From NCBI GenBank assembly GCA_015491275.1, contig WFWF01000002.1:1-9904 (forward strand): a DNA stretch of 9,904 nt. The letters run 5' to 3'. Below the pieces are notes generated by a model. It did not search any database and was not told the origin of the DNA. It saw only the letters and a list, made by a program, of their open reading frames with translations. A program made the translations under genes and the position numbers. This stretch comes from Aquificales bacterium. Lineage in GTDB: Bacteria; Aquificota; Aquificia; Aquificales; Aquificaceae. Within the stretch, counting starts at the first letter, position 1. Each line of letters starts with the position of its first letter. Below are positions 1 to 6,546 of this stretch, piece after piece.

Positions 1-18
1 TAGTTTAAATTTATAGAA

Positions 19-918
19 ATGGATAAGAAAGATAACATCAAAAATTTAACAATAGCTTTAATATTGATATCTTCCTTTGCAATAGTTGAAGCTGTAGGCG
101 GTTTTATAACGGGTAGTTTAGCCCTTATTTCCGATGCGGGTCACATGGTAACGGATGCCATTTCAATACTAATAGCCCTTGTCGCCCAGATTATAGCATC
201 AAAGAAATTGAACAGAAACATGACCTACGGACTTTTCAGAGCGGAGGCTGTGGCAGCCTTTTTTAACGGTATCTTCCTCATAGGCATATTTGCCTACATC
301 TTTTATGAAGCCATAGAAAGATTTCAAAAACCACGCGAAATAATGGGTCTTCCGATGCTTATAATAGCGATAATAGGTCTTATTGTGAATATAATTGCCA
401 TGATCATACTGTTAAGAACATCTGAAAAGAACATAAATATAAAGGCTGCTCTCCTTCATGTTCTGACCGATACTCTCGGATCTGTGGCTGCTATTATAGC
501 AGGCATATCCGTGTATTTTTGGAAGCTCTATATAATGGACCCGATACTCAGTATTGTTGTTGTCTTATTACTATTACCCAGCACATACAATGTTATAAAA
601 AGCTCACTATCAATATTAATGGAATTTGCCCCCAAGGAGATAAACATAGAAGAGATTGAAAAGGATCTAAGAAATATTGATGGAGTTATTGATATTCACG
701 ATCTGCATATCTGGTCAATAACCTCTGGTAACGATATACTTACGGTTCATATAGTTACGGAAAAGATCTCTTCATCTCAAAGAATATTAAAGGAAGTTCA
801 TAAAATAGCTGAGAACTATGGAATAAGACACACGACAGTGCAGATAGAAAAAATGGGTTTTCCTTGTCCAGAAGTATGTCCAGTTTTTGAAAAATCAAAG
901 AAAGGGCACACTCACTGA
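19..918 (+). CDS. czcD: Cation diffusion facilitator metal exporter (CzcD/ZitB type)
   Basis: This is a 299-residue inner-membrane antiporter of the CDF family, expected to export Zn2+ (possibly Co2+ or Cd2+) in exchange for protons. Six hydrophobic segments are visible at about 9-30, 34-60, 76-98, 111-133, 143-166 and 174-195. The transport-site HxxxD pairs are H42/D46 in TM2, preceded by D39, and H147/D151 in TM5; two His plus two Asp is the pattern of zinc-selecting CDF proteins. The cytoplasmic C-terminal domain has the family signatures DLHIW (228-232) and RHTTVQIE (270-277). It ends in a short tail with C283, C287, H297 and H299, which could bind metal. An in-frame TAG at 1-3 bounds the frame and ATG at 19 is the first start, although no good Shine-Dalgarno is visible. 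The family call is secure; the metal is inferred. Confidence 0.93.
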   Translation: MDKKDNIKNLTIALILISSFAIVEAVGGFITGSLALISDAGHMVTDAISILIALVAQIIASKKLNRNMTYGLFRAEAVAAFFNGIFLIGIFAYIFYEAIERFQKPREIMGLPMLIIAIIGLIVNIIAMIILLRTSEKNINIKAALLHVLTDTLGSVAAIIAGISVYFWKLYIMDPILSIVVVLLLLPSTYNVIKSSLSILMEFAPKEINIEEIEKDLRNIDGVIDIHDLHIWSITSGNDILTVHIVTEKISSSQRILKEVHKIAENYGIRHTTVQIEKMGFPCPEVCPVFEKSKKGHTH

Positions 919-920
919 GG

Positions 921-949
921 TTGATATTTAAATATCTATATACTATATT
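921..949 (+). promoter_or_regulatory. Candidate sigma-70-type promoter for minCDE
   Basis: TTGATA at 921-926 (5 of 6 to the -35 consensus) is followed after 17 nt by TATATT at 944-949 (-10). It lies in the 46-nt gap between czcD and minC. Transcription would begin near 956, leaving only about 9 nt before the minC ATG and no Shine-Dalgarno, so a nearly leaderless message is implied. The region is very AT-rich, so chance matches are likely. Confidence 0.35.
923..936. repeat. Perfect 14-bp palindrome in the minC promoter region
   Basis: GATATTTAAATATC is perfectly self-complementary over 14 bp and lies between the candidate -35 and -10 boxes of minC, five bases after the czcD stop codon. It could be an operator for a dimeric repressor. 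With only one G/C pair per arm, coincidence in AT-rich sequence is a real alternative. Confidence 0.4.
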
Positions 950-964
950 TTAGAAAATAGCATA

Positions 965-1537
965 ATGATTGAGCTAAAAGGTCTAACGATACCCGTTGTG
1001 ATTATTAAAATAAAGGAAAGAAAACCACTTCAATCTTTAAAGGAAGAAATAAAAGAAAAACTGAGCGGACCTCTCCTCAAATGGGGTTATTTTCTCATAG
1101 ATTCTGATTCCCTTCTTACAAGAGAAGAAATAGACGAGCTTGAAGATTTCCTTCATACTATGAATCTGAACAGTGTAACCGCAATTGAAAAGAGGGAAAC
1201 ATCCAGAGAAGAAAGGAGATTACTGATAGTTGACCGTTGTTTGAGATCCGGGCAGAAAGTGGAACACAACGGTGATGTTCTCGTTCTCGGAGATGTTAAC
1301 AGGGATGCAGAGGTAGTCGCAACGGGAAACATAATAGTGACGGGAACTCTGAGAGGGATAGCCCGTGCTGGAGTGATGGGAGATGAAGACGCGGTTGTTG
1401 TAGCATACAGGATGGAACCCCAAAGGATAGAAATAGGTTTAAGAATGGCAATATTAATGGACAGTGACAAAACATCCCCCGGTTATCCAGAGGTTGCTCG
1501 GGTTGAGGATGGAAAGATAGTCCTTGATAGGGTATAA
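965..1537 (+). CDS. minC: Septum site-determining protein MinC
   Basis: This is the FtsZ-assembly inhibitor of the Min system, recruited to the membrane by MinD so that Z-rings do not form at the poles. It has 190 residues, shorter than the roughly 230 of E. coli MinC but complete. The N-terminal alpha/beta domain (about 1-80) is the divergent FtsZ-inhibiting part. The C-terminal beta-helix domain (about 88-190) has the RSGQ motif at 94-97, which in characterised MinC proteins contacts MinD, followed by the conserved GDVLVLGDVN (103-112) and the glycine-rich repeat up to about 137. Start at ATG 965, first of the frame after the czcD gap; no Shine-Dalgarno is seen, fitting a short leader. minD follows after 21 nt in the same operon. 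Confidence 0.95.
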   Translation: MIELKGLTIPVVIIKIKERKPLQSLKEEIKEKLSGPLLKWGYFLIDSDSLLTREEIDELEDFLHTMNLNSVTAIEKRETSREERRLLIVDRCLRSGQKVEHNGDVLVLGDVNRDAEVVATGNIIVTGTLRGIARAGVMGDEDAVVVAYRMEPQRIEIGLRMAILMDSDKTSPGYPEVARVEDGKIVLDRV

Positions 1538-1558
1538 TCAGCCTTGTAGGAGGATTAA

Positions 1559-2347
1559 ATGGCAAAGGTAATAGTAATAACATCGGGAAAAGGAGGTGTA
1601 GGAAAGACCACCTTAACCGCAAACTTGGGTATAGCCCTTTCCATGATGGGTAAAAGGGTAATAGTTATTGATGCGGATATAGGTTTAAGAAATCTTGATA
1701 TGATACTCGGACTTGAAAACAGAATAGTTTACGATGTTCTTGATGTTTTGGAAGGGAATGTTCCGGTTGAAAAGGCCCTTGTAAGGGATAAGAGGGGAAA
1801 CACTTTATGGCTCCTGCCAGCAAATCAAACAAAAAATAAAGATGCGGTGGATAAAAAGAAGTGGCTAAATCTTATTGATGCCCTTAAAAGTTTGGAAAAT
1901 TATGATTACATATTAATAGATTCACCTGCGGGTATAGAAGAAGGTTTTAAAAATTCTGTTATGCCTGCTGACACTGCCCTAATTGTCGTAAACCCAGAGG
2001 TTTCTTCCGTAAGGGACGCGGACAGGGTTATAGGACTCTTAGAAAGCATGGATAAAAGGGATTATCACATAATAGTAAATCGTATAAACTGGAATCAGGT
2101 TAAAAAGGGTGAGATGTTATCCGTTGAAGATATAGTGGATATATTGAAAGCCCATTTAATAGGCGTAGTACCTAACGATGATAATCTCGTAGATTTCACC
2201 AACAGGGGAGAACCTATAGTCCTTGACAAGGATAGGGCTGTATCAAAGGCAATAATTGATGTAGCAAGAAGACTTACGGGAGAAAAGGTACCTATGATTT
2301 ATCATAAAGAAAAGAAAGGCTTGCTCAGTAAACTCTTAGGGAGGTAA
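1559..2347 (+). CDS. minD: Septum site-determining ATPase MinD
   Basis: This 262-residue ParA/MinD-family ATPase dimerises on ATP, binds the membrane, carries MinC there and is released by MinE-stimulated hydrolysis. The deviant Walker A motif KGGVGKTT spans 11-18, with signature lysine K11 and P-loop lysine K16. Switch I is DADIGLRNLD (38-47) and Walker B/switch II starts at D121 with DSPAGIE. The C-terminal residues 250-262 (KEKKGLLSKLLGR) form the expected amphipathic membrane-targeting helix. A strong AGGAGG at 1548-1553 sits 5 nt before the ATG and makes the start secure. minE begins 3 nt after the stop. Length and motifs are normal for the family. Confidence 0.97.
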   Translation: MAKVIVITSGKGGVGKTTLTANLGIALSMMGKRVIVIDADIGLRNLDMILGLENRIVYDVLDVLEGNVPVEKALVRDKRGNTLWLLPANQTKNKDAVDKKKWLNLIDALKSLENYDYILIDSPAGIEEGFKNSVMPADTALIVVNPEVSSVRDADRVIGLLESMDKRDYHIIVNRINWNQVKKGEMLSVEDIVDILKAHLIGVVPNDDNLVDFTNRGEPIVLDKDRAVSKAIIDVARRLTGEKVPMIYHKEKKGLLSKLLGR

Positions 2348-2350
2348 GAA

Positions 2351-2593
2351 ATGCTTCCGTTTCTAAGATTCGGAAGAAAAAGCAAGGATGAGGCAAAGAA
2401 AAGATTAACCCTGATTCTTCAATATGAAAGGCAGGGAATCCCACCCTCTCTCGTAGATAACCTGAGGAAGGATATAATAGGCGTATTATCTAAATATCCA
2501 CAGATAGATATAGACGATATAAACCTTTCTCTGAAAGGTGACAGGGAAGGTGTGGCTGAGATATACATAAGCATACCCGTAAAAGGATCTTAG
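2351..2593 (+). CDS. minE: Cell division topological specificity factor MinE
   Basis: This 80-residue protein stimulates MinD ATP hydrolysis and produces the spatial pattern that confines MinCD to the poles. The N-terminal MLPFLRFG is a plausible membrane-binding segment. The anti-MinCD helix lies at about 15-28 (AKKRLTLILQYERQ), matching the AKERLQ..L region of E. coli MinE. The topological-specificity domain contains the conserved LRKDIIGVLSKY (38-49) and the beta strands to about 76. The Shine-Dalgarno AGGGAGG (2338-2344) lies inside the last codons of minD, so translation is probably coupled. The TAG stop at 2591-2593 is one base from the prfA stop on the other strand. Confidence 0.95.
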   Translation: MLPFLRFGRKSKDEAKKRLTLILQYERQGIPPSLVDNLRKDIIGVLSKYPQIDIDDINLSLKGDREGVAEIYISIPVKGS

Positions 2594-2608
2594 ATCAAAG
2601 TGCCTTTT
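2581..2608. terminator. Weak symmetric stem-loop across the minE/prfA convergent junction
   Basis: AAAAGG (2581-2586) pairs with CCTTTT (2603-2608) around a 16-nt loop that contains both stop codons and an 11-nt inverted repeat (GATCT-T-AGATC, 2586-2596). The fold is the same on both strands. On the plus strand it is followed by a pyrimidine-rich, T-rich stretch to about 2632. It is the only terminator-like structure at this junction, but the stem is short and has only two G-C pairs, so function is doubtful. Confidence 0.2.
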
Positions 2609-3683
2609 CCATTTCCTTTATTTTTTCTTCTATCTCCGCGGTCCTGAGAGCATCTATAAGTTCGTCAAGGTTACCCTCAAGTATCTCAGGTAGCTTGTAA
2701 AGGGTAAGATTTATTCTGTGATCGGTTACCCTGTTCTGAGGGAAATTGTAGGTCCTTATCTTCTCACTTCTCTCCCCGGTTCCCACCTGTTCCCTTCTTT
2801 CCCTTGCTATCTCTTCTTCTTTCAACCTGTTGTAATAATCCTTAAGCCTTGCATAAAGTATCTTCATAGCCTTCTGTCTGTTCTGATATTGGGATCTCTC
2901 CTCCTGGCACGAGACCGTTATTCCTGTCGGTATGTGCGTTATTCTAACAGCGGTCTCCGTAGTGTTCACATACTGACCCCCAGCACCAGAAGCTCTGAAA
3001 GTTTCAATTCTTAAATCCTGAGGGTTAATATTAATATCCTCCTCTCCCGCCTCGGGAAGTACCGCAACAGTTACGGTTGAAGTATGAATCCTTCCTCCGG
3101 ATTCTGTAACGGGAATCCTTTGTACTCTGTGAACACCACTTTCATACTTTAGCCTTGAATAAACATCCTTACCTTCCACAAGGGCAATAACCTCCTTAAA
3201 TCCCCCGAGACCAGTCCTGTTGGTATTCAATATAGTTATCTTCCACCCCTTTTCTTCCGCATATTTTTGATACATTCTGAAAAGATCAGCAGCAAAAAGG
3301 GCAGCCTCTTCACCCCCCGCACCCGCTCTTATTTCAAGAATTATATTCTTAGACTCATTGGGATCCTTAGGGATCATCAGTTCTTTGAGTTTATCCTCAG
3401 TTTCCTCAAGCTTTTCTTGAAGACGCTTTGTTTCTTCCTCCGCCAATGCCTTTATATCTTCATCATCGCTACGAAGAAGCTCCTTAGATTCTTCATATTC
3501 CCGTTCATACCTTTGGTACAGCTTGTATGTTTCGTAAATTTCGGAAAGTTCTTTAAGCTCCTTATTAAGTTTCTGATACTTTTTTATATCCTGAACTATC
3601 TCGGGCTTTGATATTTCCTTTTGTAACTCCTCATACCTTTTCGCTATCCCCTCTAACCTTTTAAGTAAAAACTTGTTTTTCAT
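2595..3683 (-). CDS. prfA: Peptide chain release factor 1 (RF1)
   Basis: This 362-residue class I release factor recognises UAA and UAG in the ribosomal A site and triggers hydrolysis of peptidyl-tRNA. The Glu/Lys-rich N-terminal domain (about 1-110) looks like the family coiled coil. The conserved core starts at IRAGAGGEEAALF (118-130). The codon-recognition tripeptide is P191-V192-T193 in RIPVTESGGR, the P-x-T form of RF1 rather than the SPF of RF2. The catalytic GGQ is at 235-237 in ASGAGGQYVN. The C-terminal signature TYNFPQNRVTDHR (311-323) is intact. Its ATG overlaps the rpmE stop as ATGA (3680-3683), so translational reinitiation is likely; no strong Shine-Dalgarno is seen. prmC, the RF methyltransferase that often follows prfA, is absent because the min operon converges here. 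Confidence 0.97.
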   Translation of the reverse strand: MKNKFLLKRLEGIAKRYEELQKEISKPEIVQDIKKYQKLNKELKELSEIYETYKLYQRYEREYEESKELLRSDDEDIKALAEEETKRLQEKLEETEDKLKELMIPKDPNESKNIILEIRAGAGGEEAALFAADLFRMYQKYAEEKGWKITILNTNRTGLGGFKEVIALVEGKDVYSRLKYESGVHRVQRIPVTESGGRIHTSTVTVAVLPEAGEEDININPQDLRIETFRASGAGGQYVNTTETAVRITHIPTGITVSCQEERSQYQNRQKAMKILYARLKDYYNRLKEEEIARERREQVGTGERSEKIRTYNFPQNRVTDHRINLTLYKLPEILEGNLDELIDALRTAEIEEKIKEMEKAL

Positions 3684-3880
3684 TCTTTGCTTGTAAGTTT
3701 ACCCTCCTCTATTTCAATAAAGTGGGGTTTTATCTTCAATTTACCTATGTAGAAAGGATGGCACTTATTACAAACCTCCAGCTGGACGGTTCCGCCCTTC
3801 GTTGACAGAAGGGTAAAAGTATTTCCACATCCGCAGACAAAAGTTGTTGGCTTAAGCTCTGGATGAATACCAGCCTTCAT
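3680..3880 (-). CDS. rpmE: 50S ribosomal protein L31 (zinc-binding C+ form)
   Basis: This is large-subunit ribosomal protein bL31, which bridges the subunits. Starting at ATG 3880 it has 66 residues: MKAGIHPEL matches the normal bL31 N-terminus, then CGCGN (C16, C18) and CNKCHPF (C37, C40). The four cysteines mark the zinc-binding C+ form, as opposed to the cysteine-free paralogue used under zinc starvation. A GTG two codons upstream (3884-3886) would add two residues, but the Shine-Dalgarno AGGAGG at 3889-3894 is only 2 nt from it and 8 nt from the ATG, so the ATG is preferred. The gene lies between rho and prfA, and its stop overlaps the prfA start by 4 nt. Confidence 0.95.
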   Translation of the reverse strand: MKAGIHPELKPTTFVCGCGNTFTLLSTKGGTVQLEVCNKCHPFYIGKLKIKPHFIEIEEGKLTSKE

Positions 3881-3888
3881 TAACACTA

Positions 3889-3894
3889 CCTCCT
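3889..3894 (-). promoter_or_regulatory. Shine-Dalgarno deciding the rpmE start
   Basis: On the minus strand this reads AGGAGG, a full anti-16S match, in the gap between the rho stop (3895-3897) and rpmE. The spacing is 8 nt to ATG 3880-3878 and only 2 nt to GTG 3886-3884, so it supports the shorter rpmE frame. Confidence 0.8.
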
Positions 3895-5190
3895 CTATGC
3901 ATTCATTGCCTTTAAAAATTCCTTATTTGTCTTAAACTTTCTGAGTTTATCAAGCAAGAACTCCATAGCTTCAACGGGATCCATTGTTGAGAAGAACTTT
4001 CTGAGTACCCATATTCTCTGTAACTCCCAAGGTTCCAACAACAGCTCCTCCTTCCTTGTACCCGACTTTTCAATGTTAATGGCGGGGAATATTCTCCTTT
4101 CCATTAACCTCCTGTCAAGATGAATTTCCATATTTCCTGTACCTTTAAATTCCTCATATATTACATCATCCATCCTTGAACCCGTTTCAATAAGAGCGGT
4201 GGCTATTATTGTAAGACTCCCGCCCTCTTCTATATTCCTTGCCGCACCGAAGAATTTTTTGGGTCTTTGTAAGGCGGTTGCTTCAATACCACCAGAAAGC
4301 ACCCTTCCTGTGGGTGGTGTTACAGCATTTGAAGCTCTCGCAAACCTTGTCATGGAATCAAGTAGTATAACAACATCCTGTTTCAGCTCAACCATTCTTT
4401 TTGCCCTTTCAACGATTAGCTCCGCAACCTGCATATGTCTTTCTGGGGGTTCGTCAAAGGTTGAGGCTACAACCTCAGCACCGTCGCCCACTATCCTGCG
4501 CATCTCCGTAACTTCCTCAGGCCTCTCATCAATCAACAATATAATAAGGTGTACATCGGGATGATTGGTTATGATAGCCCTCGCCAGTTTTTGAAGTAAT
4601 ACGGTTTTACCCGCCTTGGGGGGGGCAACGATTAACCCCCTCTGCCCCTTACCTATTGGTGCCACCAAACTTACAACTCTCGTGGAGAGTTCATTAGGAT
4701 CAAACTCAAGATTAAACCTCTCCGTCGGATGATAGGGTGTCAATTTATCAAAAGAGGGTCTCTTTCTCAGAGTATCCACATCCGCGGATAACCCGTTCAC
4801 AGCCTCAATTTTTATTAGGGCTTTATACTTCTCATTATCCCTCGGCAGTCTGGCAAAGCCTATTATATTATCACCCGTTCTGAGACCGAACTTCTTTATC
4901 TGGGAAGGTGAAACATATATGTCGTCCCAGCTGGGCATGTAGTTATTTTCTGAACTCCTCAAAAATCCGTATCCGGAAGAAGATATCTCAAGAACACCGT
5001 TAACGAAAACCAAACCCTCTTCCTTTGCCTGTGCCTCAAGGATGCGTTCTATGAGCTCCTCTTTCTTCAATCCAGTTATCCTTGAAAGACCTAACTCTTT
5101 TCCTATATTTTGCAACTCCGTTAATGTTAACTTTCTCAAATCCTCAAGGCTGTAAGCTTTATTTTCCTGAGCTTGTTCCGTATCCTGCAT
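3895..5190 (-). CDS. rho: Transcription termination factor Rho
   Basis: This 431-residue hexameric RNA-dependent ATPase/helicase terminates untranslated transcripts. Domains in order: a short acidic lead (1-12), the Rho N-terminal helical domain (about 13-52), the cold-shock-like primary RNA-binding domain (about 60-130, with SGYGFLR and YVSPSQI), then the RecA-type ATPase core. Walker A is APPKAGKT (189-196), the catalytic-glutamate region is DERPEEVTEM (221-230), Walker B is VVILLDS (273-279), the Q-loop region is RVLSGGIEATALQRP (296-310), and the arginine-finger region is MERRIFPAI (363-371). There is no large insertion in the RNA-binding domain, so it is the compact E. coli-like form (419 residues there). 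A GGAG (5199-5202) lies 8 nt before the ATG, in the 15-nt gap after mnmE. Walker A is encoded across a run of eight C residues. Confidence 0.97.
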   Translation of the reverse strand: MQDTEQAQENKAYSLEDLRKLTLTELQNIGKELGLSRITGLKKEELIERILEAQAKEEGLVFVNGVLEISSSGYGFLRSSENNYMPSWDDIYVSPSQIKKFGLRTGDNIIGFARLPRDNEKYKALIKIEAVNGLSADVDTLRKRPSFDKLTPYHPTERFNLEFDPNELSTRVVSLVAPIGKGQRGLIVAPPKAGKTVLLQKLARAIITNHPDVHLIILLIDERPEEVTEMRRIVGDGAEVVASTFDEPPERHMQVAELIVERAKRMVELKQDVVILLDSMTRFARASNAVTPPTGRVLSGGIEATALQRPKKFFGAARNIEEGGSLTIIATALIETGSRMDDVIYEEFKGTGNMEIHLDRRLMERRIFPAINIEKSGTRKEELLLEPWELQRIWVLRKFFSTMDPVEAMEFLLDKLRKFKTNKEFLKAMNA

Positions 5191-5205
5191 GGCTCACACT
5201 CCTTT

Positions 5206-6546
5206 TTATTTTCCTATACAAAATTTGGAAAATATATTTGATAGTATATCCTCCGTCGTTATATCACCAACTATTTCCCCCAGCTTATTAACCGCCTCCT
5301 TCAAATGCACTACAGCAATTTCCATTCCCAGCCCCGATCTTACTGCTTTCCTGAAGCTGTTTATAGCTTCAAGCGACCCCTTCAATAATACAGAATGTCT
5401 CACCGAAACAAACACCTTCTGCCCCGTTTCCGCAATACCGACATTACCAATTATGGCATTTTCTAACTCAGGGATTCCTTCTCTTGTTATTGCACTTACC
5501 ATTATTATAGACTTTCCATCAAAATTTTCAAGGGGTCCTTTAATGCCCAGATCAATTTTATTACCAACTATTATAACATTTTTATCCTTTATCCTCCTAT
5601 ATATTTCCATATCGTACTCATCAATTCCGGTACTGATATCAAAAACAAAGAGTACAATATCCGCCTCCTCTACTTTACTGAGGCTCCTTTCTACTCCTTT
5701 CCTTTCAATAGGATCTTTTGTCTCCCTTATACCCGCAGTATCCACCAAAATTAAAGGAATACCTTTTATATAAACATCCTCTTCAATATAATCCCTCGTA
5801 GTACCCGGAATACTGGTTACTATTGATCTATCTTTACCGGCAAGTGTATTGAACAAAGAAGACTTGCCTACATTAGGCTTACCGACTATCGCAAGTTTTA
5901 TACCCTCTTTGAAAAATTTTCCCCTCTTGTAAGTATCAAGCAAGGATCTTATACCATCTTCAACCTCCTTAAGCAATGACATAAGCTGATCATGTTCTAT
6001 TGAAGGTATATCCTCCTCTCCGAAATCAATATCCGCTTCTATGAGGGATAAAAGATCCATAAGTTTATTCCTTAGTGGTTTTATGATATTTGAAAGCTCA
6101 CCCCTCAATTGGTTTACCGCGGATCTTAAAGCGATATAACCTTTTGCAGAAATGATCTCCTCAACCGCTTCCGCCTGCGTTAGATCCATCTTCCCGTTTA
6201 AAAAAGCCCTTTTTGTAAACTCACCCGGTTCCGCAAGTCTTGCACCCCCTTTTATAGCAAGCTCCAAAGCCTTTTTGAGTATAAGAGGATTTCCGTGAAG
6301 GTTCAACTCAACCATATCTTCACCGGTATAACTCGCGGGACCTTTATAGAATATGAGTATGCCTTCATCAATAACTTCACCCCTTTCATCCACAAGCTCA
6401 CCGTAATGCGCATATCTCGGTTTTATATCCCCCTTGACTCTAAAAAAACCTTTAACTATATCGAGCACACCTTGCCCAGAAAGCCTTACCACACCTATGG
6501 CTCCTCTTCCCGGCGGTGTTGAAATAGCAACAATAGGCTCCTTCAT
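5206..6546 (-). CDS. mnmE: tRNA uridine-5-carboxymethylaminomethyl modification GTPase MnmE
   Basis: MnmE works with MnmG to place a carboxymethylaminomethyl group on wobble U34 of certain tRNAs. From ATG 6546 the protein has 446 residues. The N-terminal tetrahydrofolate-binding domain begins IVAISTPPGRGAIGVVRLSG (5-24). The helical domain is split by the G domain: G1 GKPNVGKS (222-229), G2 TTRD (249-252), G3 DTAG (269-272), G4 NKID (329-332). The C-terminus is the invariant CIGK (443-446). An ATG at 6618 would add 24 residues that match nothing in the family and lie inside the upstream gene; the ATG at 6546, preceded by AAGGA (6551-6555), restores the normal N-terminus. It overlaps the stop of the SBBP gene as ATGA. 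The partner mnmG is not in this window. Confidence 0.96.
   Translation of the reverse strand: MKEPIVAISTPPGRGAIGVVRLSGQGVLDIVKGFFRVKGDIKPRYAHYGELVDERGEVIDEGILIFYKGPASYTGEDMVELNLHGNPLILKKALELAIKGGARLAEPGEFTKRAFLNGKMDLTQAEAVEEIISAKGYIALRSAVNQLRGELSNIIKPLRNKLMDLLSLIEADIDFGEEDIPSIEHDQLMSLLKEVEDGIRSLLDTYKRGKFFKEGIKLAIVGKPNVGKSSLFNTLAGKDRSIVTSIPGTTRDYIEEDVYIKGIPLILVDTAGIRETKDPIERKGVERSLSKVEEADIVLFVFDISTGIDEYDMEIYRRIKDKNVIIVGNKIDLGIKGPLENFDGKSIIMVSAITREGIPELENAIIGNVGIAETGQKVFVSVRHSVLLKGSLEAINSFRKAVRSGLGMEIAVVHLKEAVNKLGEIVGDITTEDILSNIFSKFCIGK

Noticed and set aside
2586..2596. GATCT-T-AGATC inverted repeat as a terminator by itself
   Set aside because: A one-base loop cannot form a hairpin. It is counted only as part of the larger weak stem-loop.
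5189..5773. 194-codon open frame on the plus strand opposite mnmE
   Set aside because: It is a low-complexity Ser/Pro/Ile translation antisense to the MnmE G domain, with no motif. It is a frame shadow.
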